Assembly: GCF_000423465.1 (NCBI RefSeq) | Contig: NZ_AUIA01000013.1 | Coordinates: 62,001 to 126,000 of the forward strand | Length of the DNA: 64,000 bases | Direction of reading: 5' to 3' | DNA from: Propionicicella superfundia DSM 22317 | GTDB lineage: Bacteria; Actinomycetota; Actinomycetes; Propionibacteriales; Propionibacteriaceae | Shown: piece after piece, positions 1 to 7,809 of the stretch | Layout of the letters: every line of letters starts with the position of its first letter | How positions within the stretch are numbered: position 1 is the stretch's first letter | The notes under the pieces: generated by a model | The model's input: the letters and a program-made list of their open reading frames with translations, nothing else | The model's database searches: none | What the model was told of the DNA's origin: nothing | Translations under genes and position numbers: made by a program

Positions 1-611
1 CGGACGCCCCCCGCGAGACCTCCGCCCGGGCGGTCGCGGCGTTGCACGACCAGGGCGTGCAGGTGGTGATGCTGACCGGGGACAATCAGGCGACCGCACA
101 GCGGATCGCCGCCCAGCTGGGGATCGACACGGTGATCGCGGACGTGCTGCCCGGCGACAAGGCCGCCCATGTGGCCGATCTACAACGCCAGGGGCGGGTG
201 GTGGCGATGGTCGGTGATGGTGTCAACGACGCCCCTGCTCTGGCCCAGGCTGACGTGGGGGTCGCGATCGGGGCGGGCACCGATGTGGCGATCGAGACGG
301 CCGACCTGGTCCTCATGCGGTCGGACCCCCTCGACGTGCCGACCGCCCTGACCATCGGCCGTGGCACGCTGCGGAAGATGCGGCAGAACCTGGGCTGGGC
401 GGTCGGTTACAACGTGGTCGCCCTGCCGATCGCGGCCGGCGTGTTTGCCGGCGTCGGGCTGACCCTACGGCCAGAGATCGCTGCGCTGTCGATGTCCGGT
501 TCCAGCCTGATCGTCGCTGTCAACGCCCTGCTGCTGAAGCGGTTGCGGCTTCCTGACGAGCACCACCGCCGACCAGGCACCCCGGCCGCGCAGGCTGCGT
601 CGGGATCTTGA
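1..611 (+). CDS. Heavy-metal (copper-type) P1B ATPase, C-terminal part only
   Basis: The reading frame is open from the left edge, so the start and most of the protein lie outside the window. What remains is the end of the P domain and the last two membrane segments of a heavy-metal exporting P-type ATPase: MLTGDN near the start, then [16 protein letters not shown] and GAGTDVAIETADLVLM. The hydrophobic tail carries YNVVALPIAAG and MSGSSLIVAVNALLLK, as in copper/silver P1B pumps. By family it would use ATP to export a soft metal ion across the cytoplasmic membrane. The TGA stop lies inside the first direct-repeat operator (606-623). It is a separate pump from the one at 715; CopA versus CopB type cannot be settled without the N-terminal half. 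Confidence 0.9.
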   Translation, partial: DAPRETSARAVAALHDQGVQVVMLTGDNQATAQRIAAQLGIDTVIADVLPGDKAAHVADLQRQGRVVAMVGDGVNDAPALAQADVGVAIGAGTDVAIETADLVLMRSDPLDVPTALTIGRGTLRKMRQNLGWAVGYNVVALPIAAGVFAGVGLTLRPEIAALSMSGSSLIVAVNALLLKRLRLPDEHHRRPGTPAAQAASGS

Positions 612-623
612 CGCGACCTTGAT
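606..623 (+). promoter_or_regulatory. Direct-repeat operator 1 (TCTTGAC-N4-CCTTGAT)
   Basis: Two 7-bp half-sites in direct orientation are spaced 11 bp start to start. That is one helical turn, the layout bound by OmpR/PhoP-type response regulators. The site overlaps the stop codon of the upstream ATPase and ends 91 bp before the ATG of the next. Seven further copies precede other units of this island. The regulator itself is inferred. Confidence 0.6.
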
Positions 624-675
624 CCGATCCTGCCGATCCGGACACGAGACCCACCTAACCTGACACCAGAAGCGG

Positions 676-690
676 TACCCCTGGGGGGTA
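676..690. promoter_or_regulatory. CsoR-like operator (TACCC-N5-GGGTA)
   Basis: A G/C-rich inverted repeat, TACCC-CTGGG-GGGTA, lies 24 bp upstream of the ATG at 715. Copper sensors of the CsoR family bind this kind of palindrome and release it when they take up Cu(I). A csoR gene closes the same operon at 3458-3802, so autoregulation is the natural reading. It is the only site of this type I found in the window. Confidence 0.7.
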
Positions 691-714
691 TCAGGACAGG
701 GTGAGGTGGTTGGG

Positions 715-3486
715 ATGAGTTGGCTCGTCATCGGCGGCGCGGTGGTCGTCACCGGGTTGTTGTGGTGGTTCTTCTTCGGTCCGAAGCGGGCCGGACAGGT
801 GAGCCTGGAGGACGGCGTCCAGGTGGTGCGGGTCACCGTGGACGGTGGCTACAGCCCGGACGTGATCGAGGGCGTCCGCCCGGGCGTACCGGTCAGGCTC
901 CTGTTCGACCGGCAGGAGAGCGGGGAGTGCACCTCGCGGGTGGTCATGCCCGACTTCAAGGTCAACGCAGCGCTGCCGGCGTTCCGGACCACGGCGGTCG
1001 AGTTCCTTCCCACCGAAACGGGGGAGTACCGCTTTGCGTGCGGGATGAACATGGTGTCCGGGGTGGTCCGGGTCAGCGGGAGCCCCCCGGCCGATACCCA
1101 AGGCGGCGGCACCGTAGTGGAGCAGGCCTCCCGGCCGGTGGACGGAACGACCGCGGCCGGCGGCACCGCCCCCGACGCGGAGGCGGAGGAGGCTGAGCGT
1201 GCCGCCGAGATCCGCGACTTGACCCGCCGCCTGCTGGTGGGTGCGGTGCTGTCGGCGCCGGTGCTGGTCGCGGTGATGGCGGTGGAGTTGTTCCAGGCGA
1301 TGTGGGTTCCCGAGTTCCTGATGAACCCGTGGCTACAGCTGGCGTTGATCGCTCCGGTGATGTTCTATACCGGCTGGCCGATCCACCGGACCGGCTGGAA
1401 GGCGCTGTCGCACCGGACCGCCGACATGAACTCGCTGATCACCTTGGGCACGTTTGCCGCCTTCGGCTACAGCCTGGTGGTCACGTTCCTGCCCTGGCTG
1501 CTGCCCGACGCGCTGCGGCATGTGTACTACGAGGCCGTCGGGGTGATCATCACCCTCATCCTGCTCGGGCGGCTGCTCGAGACGAAAGCGAAGGCCGGCA
1601 CCGGTGAGGCGATCCGTGCCCTGATCGGGCTGCAGCCCCGCACCGCGCGCGTCGAACGCGACGGTGCCGAACTCGAGGTCGGCGTTGACGAGGTGCGGGT
1701 CGGAGACATCGTGCTGATCCGTCCCGGGGAGAAGCTCCCGGTCGACGGCGAGGTGACCAGCGGCTCCTCCTCGATCGATGAGTCCATGGTGACCGGCGAG
1801 TCCATGCCGGTCACCAAGTCCGTCGGGGACACCGTGATCGGCGCCACCATCAACACCACCGGCGCCCTGCGCTACCGGGCCACCAAGGTCGGCGCCGACA
1901 CGATGCTGGCCCAGATCATCAGGCTGGTCCGCGAAGCCCAGGGCTCCAAGGCGCCCATCCAGCGGCTCGCCGACCAGGTGTCCAGCTACTTCGTGCCCGC
2001 GGTGATCGTGATCGCGGTGTGGACCTTCGTCGCCTGGGTGCTCGTCGGCCCGCCGCCGGTGTTCATCTTCGCGCTCGTCGCCGCCGTGTCGGTGCTGATC
2101 ATCGCCTGCCCCTGCGCCCTAGGGCTCGCCACTCCCATGTCGATCACCGTCGGCACCGGCAAAGGGGCCGCGCACGGCATCCTGATCCGCTCCGCCGAAG
2201 CGCTCGAGACCGCCCACAAGCTGCAGACGATCATCCTCGACAAGACCGGCACCCTGACCCGCGGCGTCCCGGCCCTCACCGACGTCATCCCCGTGACCGA
2301 CGGCGGTGAGGACCGCCTCCTGGCCGCTGTCGCCGGGGTCGAGCGCGCCTCCGAGCACCCGCTGGCGGCCGCGATCGTGGCCGGGGCGACCGAGCGCGGG
2401 CTCGCTGTGCCCGAGGTCGACGGGTTCGAGTCCGTCACCGGCCAAGGGGTGATGGCGCGGGTCGACGGGCGGCCCGTGCTGGTCGGCAACCGTCGGCTGC
2501 TGGACGCGTTCGGGGTGGACGCGGCCGTCCTGCTCGCCGCCCACGACCGGCTGGCCGCCGAAGGCAAGACCGCGATGCTGGTCGCGGTCGACGGACACCC
2601 CGCCGGCGTTGTTGCTGTAGCCGACACCCTCAAGGAAGGCGCCCCGGCGGCGGTCGCAGCCCTCCAGGCCCGCGGCATCGAGGTCGTGATGATGACCGGC
2701 GACAACCGGCACACCGCCGCCGCGATCGCCCGCCAGGTCGGCATCACCCGCGTCGTCGCCGAGGTCATGCCCGACCACAAGGCCGCCGAGGTCCGGCGCC
2801 TGCAAGCCGACGGCAAGGTGGTCGGCATGGTCGGCGACGGCATCAACGACGCCCCCGCCCTCGCCCAGGCCGACGTCGGGTCGGCGATCGGGACCGGCAC
2901 CGACGTCGCGATCGAGTCCTCCGACATCACCCTGGTCTCGGGGGCACTGGTGGGCATAGTGACCGCTGTCGACCTGTCCCGGGCCACCATGCGCAACATC
3001 AAACAGAACCTGGTGTTCGCGTTCCTGTACAACATCCTGGGCATCCCGATCGCCGCCGGCGTGCTCTATCCGGCGTTCGGGATCACCCTCAGCCCGATCA
3101 TCGCCGCAGCCGCGATGGCACTGTCGTCGCTGTCGGTGGTTGCCAACGCCAACCGGCTCCGCCGGTTCACCCCCCGTCCACTGGCTGCCACCACCCGAGT
3201 GGCGGACGTCGACCCGCTCGTCGAGGTGGGCGGCAGCGTCGAAGCCTCACACCACACCCAACGAAAGGAAACCACCATGTTCAGCCTGTTCGGCAAGAAG
3301 AAAGACACCACCACCGCCAAGGTCGTCGACCCCGTGTGCGGTATGAAGATCAACCCCGCTGACGCTGCCGCCACCCGCGACCACGACGGCACCACGATCC
3401 ACTTCTGCTCCACCCACTGCGCAGCGGCGTTCGACACCGACCCCCACCGCTACGCGCATGGACCCTCCGGCGCCGGCCACCACTGA
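715..3486 (+). CDS. copA: Copper-exporting P1B ATPase with N-terminal cupredoxin and C-terminal YHS domain
   Basis: This is a Cu(I) efflux pump of the cytoplasmic membrane. From the ATG at 715 (purine-rich GAGGTGG just upstream; an in-frame GTG at 706 is less likely) it starts with one membrane anchor (residues 2-21). A cupredoxin-like domain follows (about 35-122; possible ligands Cys72, Cys109 and Met111), in place of the usual HMA domains. Then comes a complete P1B ATPase: [33 protein letters not shown] and [17 protein letters not shown] 30-residue linker leads to a YHS domain (VDPVCGMKI, then HFCSTHC). The linker reads like a translated intergenic leader, with AAAGGA before an in-frame ATG at 3277, so the YHS part may also be made alone. 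CsoR follows, overlapping by 29 bp. Confidence 0.93.
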   Translation: MSWLVIGGAVVVTGLLWWFFFGPKRAGQVSLEDGVQVVRVTVDGGYSPDVIEGVRPGVPVRLLFDRQESGECTSRVVMPDFKVNAALPAFRTTAVEFLPTETGEYRFACGMNMVSGVVRVSGSPPADTQGGGTVVEQASRPVDGTTAAGGTAPDAEAEEAERAAEIRDLTRRLLVGAVLSAPVLVAVMAVELFQAMWVPEFLMNPWLQLALIAPVMFYTGWPIHRTGWKALSHRTADMNSLITLGTFAAFGYSLVVTFLPWLLPDALRHVYYEAVGVIITLILLGRLLETKAKAGTGEAIRALIGLQPRTARVERDGAELEVGVDEVRVGDIVLIRPGEKLPVDGEVTSGSSSIDESMVTGESMPVTKSVGDTVIGATINTTGALRYRATKVGADTMLAQIIRLVREAQGSKAPIQRLADQVSSYFVPAVIVIAVWTFVAWVLVGPPPVFIFALVAAVSVLIIACPCALGLATPMSITVGTGKGAAHGILIRSAEALETAHKLQTIILDKTGTLTRGVPALTDVIPVTDGGEDRLLAAVAGVERASEHPLAAAIVAGATERGLAVPEVDGFESVTGQGVMARVDGRPVLVGNRRLLDAFGVDAAVLLAAHDRLAAEGKTAMLVAVDGHPAGVVAVADTLKEGAPAAVAALQARGIEVVMMTGDNRHTAAAIARQVGITRVVAEVMPDHKAAEVRRLQADGKVVGMVGDGINDAPALAQADVGSAIGTGTDVAIESSDITLVSGALVGIVTAVDLSRATMRNIKQNLVFAFLYNILGIPIAAGVLYPAFGITLSPIIAAAAMALSSLSVVANANRLRRFTPRPLAATTRVADVDPLVEVGGSVEASHHTQRKETTMFSLFGKKKDTTTAKVVDPVCGMKINPADAAATRDHDGTTIHFCSTHCAAAFDTDPHRYAHGPSGAGHH
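3264..3279 (+). promoter_or_regulatory. Internal ribosome binding site and in-frame ATG for a free YHS protein
   Basis: AAAGGA (3264-3269) stands 7 nt before an ATG at 3277 that is in frame with the upstream ATPase. Starting here gives a 69-residue YHS protein beginning MFSLFGKKK. The preceding linker is rich in His, Thr and Gln and resembles untranslated leader. Internal initiation is inferred. Confidence 0.5.
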
Positions 3487-3802
3487 CCCGGGCGCTGCAA
3501 CACCCGCAGCCCAGCGGAGCGCGTCGGGCCCACGGACCCGACGTGCCCTGCTGGGCCGGCTGCGGCGCATCGAGGGACAGGTCCGCGGGATCGCCCGGAT
3601 GGTCGACGGCGACGCCGACTGCATCGAGATCCTCACCCAGGTGGCCGCAGTCACCCACGCCCTCGAAGCCGCAGCCCTGATGCTGGTCGACCAACACCTC
3701 CGCGACTGCCTGCAGCGGGGGGCAGCCACCACCCTGGCCGACGAGCAGACCGAACAGGTGGAGCAGGCCCTCCGGGCCGTCGAACGGCTGCTCCGCACTT
3801 GA
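3458..3802 (+). CDS. csoR: CsoR-family copper-sensing repressor
   Basis: A 114-residue all-helical metal-sensing repressor. After a disordered Pro/Ala-rich N-terminus it shows [20 protein letters not shown], the family signature, then the Cu(I) ligand set Cys55 (DADCIEIL), His80 and Cys84 (VDQHLRDC). That matches the Cys-His-Cys set of mycobacterial CsoR. By family it represses copper-efflux genes and lets go of DNA on binding Cu(I). The ATG overlaps the end of the ATPase-YHS gene with no clear Shine-Dalgarno, so translation is probably coupled. A matching palindrome at 676-690 suggests it controls its own operon. Confidence 0.93.
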   Translation: MDPPAPATTDPGAATPAAQRSASGPRTRRALLGRLRRIEGQVRGIARMVDGDADCIEILTQVAAVTHALEAAALMLVDQHLRDCLQRGAATTLADEQTEQVEQALRAVERLLRT

Positions 3803-3824
3803 AGCTGGTCCTGCGTGTGAAGAG

Positions 3825-3858
3825 GGGCGGGTGGGTCGCGAACGCGACCCCCCGCCCT
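3825..3858. terminator. Hairpin between the converging csoR and DUF305 genes
   Basis: GGGCGGG...GGTCGCG pairs with CGCGACC...CCGCCC around a 2-nt loop. The stem is strong and GC-rich, with no clear U-tract on either strand. Placed between two converging genes it may stop transcription from both sides. Confidence 0.6.
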
Positions 3859-3904
3859 TGCGCGTCACGCCTCCGTCGGGCCGCCCGCGGGGGCAGGGCC
3901 TCGA

Positions 3905-4506
3905 TCAGGCTGTGCCGACCGGTCGGCCGCCCGGCAGGTCGTACCATTCCTGCAGCCAGTCCTGCATCTGGGCGATCTCTGCCAGTTGGGCGTCTCGGAT
4001 GTCGGTGCACAGGGTCAGCAGTTCGTCGTGCTCGGCGTTCGCCAGGCACTTCTCGGCCTCCCGGATCGCACCCCGGTGGTGGCGGATCATCGACCGCAGG
4101 AACGCGACCTCGAACTCCTCGCCGTCCAGGGCGTGGAACCGGTGCATCGACTGCATCCCGGTCATGTCGGGCTCGTGGTTGATGCCGTACCAGTCCTGCA
4201 GCCACTGCTGCATGGTGGCGATCTCGGCCGACTGGGTGGCCACGATCGACTCACACGTCGCTGCGAGCTCGTCGTGGACCGCCTTCTCGACGCACATCTC
4301 GGCCATCATCACCGCCATGTGGTGGTGGTCGATCATCCCGGTCAGGAAGTCGACCTCGAACCGGGCCGCCTGATCGGACGACGCCGGTGCGCTCGCCTGT
4401 GCCGGTGGTGCGGCCGCCACCGCCACCCCGGTCAGGGCGCCGGTCGCCAGCAGGGCGCAGTCAAGCCGGACGCCACCCGTCGGGTCAGGTTCGTGTGTTC
4501 CATCAT
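3905..4506 (-). CDS. DUF305 copper-associated exported protein, frameshifted in its signal peptide
   Basis: The mature part is an intact DUF305 protein with two HHxxA-type helical repeats (DFLTGMIDHHHMAVMMAEMC and FLRSMIRHHRGAIREAEKC). Such secreted proteins are common in copper-resistance clusters and are thought to bind copper through His/Met/Cys. The start is broken. A strong AGGGAGG precedes an ATG at 4506 whose frame reads MMEHTNLTRRVASGLT, a good signal-peptide n-region, then runs to a stop. The hydrophobic core ALLATGALTGVAVAAA and everything after it are in another frame. One missing base around 4455-4465 would join them. The intact frame alone could start at an ATG at 4546, giving an odd hydrophilic N-terminus. 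Sequencing error or recent mutation are both possible. Confidence 0.8.
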
Positions 4507-4593
4507 GCCTCCCTTGGTTGTTCGCCTCAGGTGTGAGGATGGGCATCGACGCTACCCACCGGGGTTTCGCGGCGTCGAGCCCCGGATCGGGGT

Positions 4594-4611
4594 TCTTGGC
4601 CGAATCTTGAG
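4594..4611 (+). promoter_or_regulatory. Direct-repeat operator 2 (TCTTGGC-N4-TCTTGAG)
   Basis: Same 7+4+7 layout and orientation as the other island sites. It lies in the region between the divergent DUF305 gene (minus) and the lgt homologue (plus), 36 bp before a second copy. Confidence 0.5.
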
Positions 4612-4647
4612 GTTTTCGCCAGGCACCCCCGCCCAGTTTCATCGGCT

Positions 4648-4665
4648 TCTTGACGTGATCTTGGC
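4648..4665 (+). promoter_or_regulatory. Direct-repeat operator 3 (TCTTGAC-N4-TCTTGGC)
   Basis: It ends 87 bp before the GTG start of the lgt homologue, a distance close to that of operator 1. Both half-sites fit the consensus with one change. Confidence 0.6.
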
Positions 4666-4752
4666 TGCCGCTCAGGGGGCCCTTGACCCCGGCCCGCGAC
4701 AGTGGGAGCCGGCGTGCCACGCGGGTGCGTCGCTTGATGGAGGAGTCTCGCC

Positions 4753-5526
4753 GTGTGGCCGGTGTTGTTCTCAGTGTTCGGAATCCAGATCCAGTCGTAC
4801 GGGGTGAGCAAGGCGCTCGCGGCGCTGGTCGCCGCGTGGCTGCTCGGCCGGGCCTTCCGCCGGCTCGGCTTCCCGGTGGAGCAGGCGCACTCGCTGGTTC
4901 TGTGGGCGGCGGTGTGGGGGTTCGTGGCCGCCAAGGTGTACTTCCTGATCGACAACCGTGCCCAGTTCAGCTGGCACCTGCTCGGTAGCTCGGGGTTCGT
5001 CTGGTACGGCGGGCTGATCGGCGGCATCCTCACCGTCGTCGTCCTGACCCGCCGCTACCGGCTGCCTCTGGCCAGCGTGGCCGGCGCGACCGCGCTCCCG
5101 CTGTCGGTGGCGTACGGGATCGGCAGGATCGGCTGTTTCCTGGCGGGCGATGGCACCTACGGCACGCCGACCGACCTGCCCTGGGGGATGGCCTTCCCGG
5201 ACGGCGTGGTGCCGGTGACCGTCCCGGTTCACCCGGCCCAGTTGTACGAGGCTGCCGGCGCGTTCGCGATCGCCGCCGTGCTCTGGCTGTTGGCCCGCCG
5301 CTGGCTGCCGCTGTCGGTGTTCGGCGGCTACCTCGCCCTGAGCGGGGCCGCGCGACTGCTGGTCGAGATCGTCCGGGTCAACGACCGCGTCCTGCTCGGC
5401 CTTACCGAAGCGCAACTGTTCGGCGTGCTCAGCATCATCGCCGGCGTCATGCTGATCGCGGTCGACCGCCGGCAGCGGACCCCCGAGCCCGCCGCCGCAC
5501 TCCCGGTCGAGCCGGCGCGCGTGTGA
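4753..5526 (+). CDS. lgt: Prolipoprotein diacylglyceryl transferase homologue (accessory copy)
   Basis: A multi-pass membrane enzyme that, by family, moves a diacylglyceryl group from phosphatidylglycerol to the lipobox cysteine of prolipoproteins. The family pattern is visible: SSGFVWYGGLIGG, GRIGCFLAGDGTYG in place of the usual GRIGCFLNGCCYG, and HPAQLYEA. At 257 residues it is near the usual length but lacks the long acidic tail of housekeeping actinobacterial Lgt. GTG was chosen because GGAGGA stands 8 nt before it. It sits 28 bp before an lnt homologue, and a DUF305 lipoprotein lies nearby, so it may serve lipoproteins of this copper island. The changed GRIGC motif leaves some doubt about activity. 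Confidence 0.88.
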   Translation: MWPVLFSVFGIQIQSYGVSKALAALVAAWLLGRAFRRLGFPVEQAHSLVLWAAVWGFVAAKVYFLIDNRAQFSWHLLGSSGFVWYGGLIGGILTVVVLTRRYRLPLASVAGATALPLSVAYGIGRIGCFLAGDGTYGTPTDLPWGMAFPDGVVPVTVPVHPAQLYEAAGAFAIAAVLWLLARRWLPLSVFGGYLALSGAARLLVEIVRVNDRVLLGLTEAQLFGVLSIIAGVMLIAVDRRQRTPEPAAALPVEPARV

Positions 5527-5554
5527 TTCGCTCGGTGGACTGGCCTCGCCGGCG

Positions 5555-7129
5555 ATGACGACCCTGCGGACCGCACGGGACGCGGCGTGGGCCCGGCAGC
5601 GGTGGCCGCGTCACTGGGCGCCCTTGGTCGTGGGCGGGGCGGCGGGGTTGGTGACGGGCACGGGTGTCGCACCGCTGGGCTGGTGGCTCGCCCCAACCCT
5701 CGGCGTCATGGTGCTCACCGTCGCCGTGCACCGGAGCACGTCGCTCCGGGCTGCGGCTGCCGTGGGGCTGGCCTACGGCCTTGGCCTGTCCGGACCAACC
5801 CTGGGCTGGATGGCCGCCATCCACCCGGCCGCCCTGGTAGGGCTGCTGTTGCTCTCCTCCAGCTGGTCTGCGGTCACGGCCGTGCTGGTCCGCGCCGCCG
5901 GCCGGAGCCGCGGCTGGCCCGTACTGGCAGCCCTGGCCTGGTTGGGCGTGGAGTTCCTCGCCGCCCGCGTCCCGTTCGGCGGCTTCGGCTGGCTGCGGCT
6001 CGGCTACACCCAGATCGACTCGCCCCTGGCCGGGCTGTACCCCTTCATCGGGGTGGCCGGCGTCAGCTTCTCCGTGGTCCTCACGGGACAGCTGGGCGCC
6101 TGGATCCTGCTGGGGCCCTCCAGGCGGCGCCTGGCCTGGTCCGCGGCGTGGCTGGTCGTCGTCACCGGCGCCGCCACCGCCGGTACCGTGACCCCGACCC
6201 CGCCCCCTGACGGCGTCGTCACCGCGGGCTGGGTCCAGGGTGGCGCACCCGGCGGCGGCGTCTACGGCCTCGGCCCGCCTCGCACCATCACCACCAACCA
6301 AGCACGGGCCACCCGCGAACTGGCCGCCGCGATCGACGCCGGCCGCCTGCCGGCCCCCGACTTCGTCGTGTGGCCCGAGAACGCCACCGACCTCGACCCC
6401 GACACCGACCAGCGCACCGGCCAGCTCGTCGAGCAGTCCGTCGCGGCCGTGGGGCGTCCCGTGCTGGTCGGCGCCATCCTTGACGGTCCCGGACCCGGCC
6501 AGCGGCGAACCGCCGCCCAATGGCGCGAACCCGACGGCCGGATCGGGCCCACCTATCAGAAACGCTCGATCGTCCCGTTCGGCGAATGGATCCCGTTCCG
6601 AGACGTGCTGCTGCCGCTGATCCCTGCCCTGCGCTACGTCGGCGCCCAGTCCGTGGCCGGCACTGATCCGGGTCTTCTCGACGTACAGCTCCCCGACGGA
6701 CGCTCGATCAGCCTCGGCGTGCTGGCCTGCTTCGACGTCGCCTTCGACCCCGTCGTGCACGACCTCGCCACCGCGCAGGCCGTCATCGTGCAAAGCAACA
6801 ACGCCATGTACCAGGGGACCGCCCAGATCGAGCAACAGTTCGCCATCACCCGGGCCCGGGCAGCGGAACTGCGCCGCGACACCCTCGTCGTCACCACCAG
6901 CGGCATCACCGGACTCATCGATCCCACCGGTCGGGTCACCGTGAAGGTCACCGAACCGGGTCCCGCCGTTGGAGTGGTGCAACTCGGCCTGCGCACCGGG
7001 ACCACCACCGCCAGCTGGCTCGCCACCCCCCTGGAGGTCACCGCGACCGTGGCCGCCGCGCTCTGGATCACGGCGCTCACGCTGACGCCTTCGCCGCGCA
7101 GGCGCTTTCATCCCTTGGTCGGATCTTGA
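5555..7129 (+). CDS. lnt: Apolipoprotein N-acyltransferase homologue (accessory copy)
   Basis: About six N-terminal membrane segments (residues 20-205) precede a nitrilase-type domain outside the membrane. The catalytic triad is complete: Glu275 (VVWPEN), Lys336 (TYQKRS) and Cys392 (LACFDV), almost the spacing of the E. coli enzyme. Lnt adds the third acyl chain to the N-terminal cysteine of lipoproteins. The gene follows the lgt homologue by 28 bp, so the two are probably co-transcribed. Its TGA stop falls inside direct-repeat operator 4. An lgt-lnt pair inside a metal island suggests dedicated processing of island lipoproteins; this is inference. Confidence 0.9.
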   Translation: MTTLRTARDAAWARQRWPRHWAPLVVGGAAGLVTGTGVAPLGWWLAPTLGVMVLTVAVHRSTSLRAAAAVGLAYGLGLSGPTLGWMAAIHPAALVGLLLLSSSWSAVTAVLVRAAGRSRGWPVLAALAWLGVEFLAARVPFGGFGWLRLGYTQIDSPLAGLYPFIGVAGVSFSVVLTGQLGAWILLGPSRRRLAWSAAWLVVVTGAATAGTVTPTPPPDGVVTAGWVQGGAPGGGVYGLGPPRTITTNQARATRELAAAIDAGRLPAPDFVVWPENATDLDPDTDQRTGQLVEQSVAAVGRPVLVGAILDGPGPGQRRTAAQWREPDGRIGPTYQKRSIVPFGEWIPFRDVLLPLIPALRYVGAQSVAGTDPGLLDVQLPDGRSISLGVLACFDVAFDPVVHDLATAQAVIVQSNNAMYQGTAQIEQQFAITRARAAELRRDTLVVTTSGITGLIDPTGRVTVKVTEPGPAVGVVQLGLRTGTTTASWLATPLEVTATVAAALWITALTLTPSPRRRFHPLVGS

Positions 7130-7130
7130 C
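7113..7130 (+). promoter_or_regulatory. Direct-repeat operator 4 (CCTTGGT-N4-TCTTGAC)
   Basis: 11-bp period, overlapping the stop codon of the lnt homologue and ending 45 bp before the ATG at 7176. Confidence 0.55.
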
Positions 7131-7175
7131 CAGAGCCGGGCCGACACCACACCGACGTCACGCACCCTCGACGGT

Positions 7176-7637
7176 ATGGACACCAGCCTGACCGACCCCC
7201 CGGCATCTACTCTGGCCGCCGACAGCGTCACCGCGGCCACCCCGTGGCGGGCCCGCGCCGCCGGGGCGTGGGCGGCCACCCGAGCCACGTTCGGGGCCCT
7301 GCTCGGGCTCGCACCGCATGTCCTGCACCACGTCGGGTTCCTCGCCGGCGCCGCCCTCCTGACCGGCGTCGTGGGCAACACGGTGCTCTACGCAGCCGGG
7401 ATGCTGCTCAGCATCCCGATGCTCAACCGCCTCCGGAAACGGTTCGGCACCTGGAAGGCGCCAGCGCTGGGGGCGATCGCCTTCACCAGCCTGTTCACAC
7501 TGTCCGCGTTCGTGATCGGGCCCGCCCTCAACCCGACACCCGTCGCACCCCAGCCCGCGGCGACCACTGGCCCCACCGGCCAGCCGCTGGAGGAACACGA
7601 CGGGCACCACCCAGACACGAACCAGACCAGATCTTGA
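7176..7637 (+). CDS. Small membrane protein of the copper regulon, function unknown
   Basis: I do not recognise this 153-residue protein. After about 35 hydrophilic residues come two to three hydrophobic helices (about 40-75, 80-90 and 100-118) with HVLHHVGF at the first, a Pro/Thr-rich segment, and a polar tail EEHDGHHPD that could bind metal. It has its own direct-repeat operator 45 bp upstream, and its stop codon lies in the operator of the next unit, so it should be co-regulated with the copper genes. A role as a membrane metal-binding helper is possible, but nothing beyond context and the His residues supports it. Confidence 0.6.
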   Translation: MDTSLTDPPASTLAADSVTAATPWRARAAGAWAATRATFGALLGLAPHVLHHVGFLAGAALLTGVVGNTVLYAAGMLLSIPMLNRLRKRFGTWKAPALGAIAFTSLFTLSAFVIGPALNPTPVAPQPAATTGPTGQPLEEHDGHHPDTNQTRS

Positions 7638-7649
7638 CCCGGCCTTGAC
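7632..7649 (+). promoter_or_regulatory. Direct-repeat operator 5 (TCTTGAC-N4-CCTTGAC)
   Basis: The best match to the consensus. It contains the stop codon of the upstream gene and ends 74 bp before the ATG at 7724, which supports 7724 as the original start of the next gene. Confidence 0.65.
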
Positions 7650-7809
7650 CTCCGGCTCATGCGCTGGCTGCCACGCTGGACGATCGTGACCACACCTCGC
7701 CTCGTCCCTCCGGTGGCCACCCCATGAGCGGGGGTCACCATCACCACCACGGGCATGATGGGGTGGACGCCGACGTGCGCGTCTCCCGGACGGCCCGCTC
7801 GCGACACTA

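Noticed and set aside
4507-4720. N-terminal extension of DUF305 up to 4720
   Set aside because: It crosses the intergenic region with two operator copies and has no signal peptide or ribosome site; the frameshift explanation fits better.
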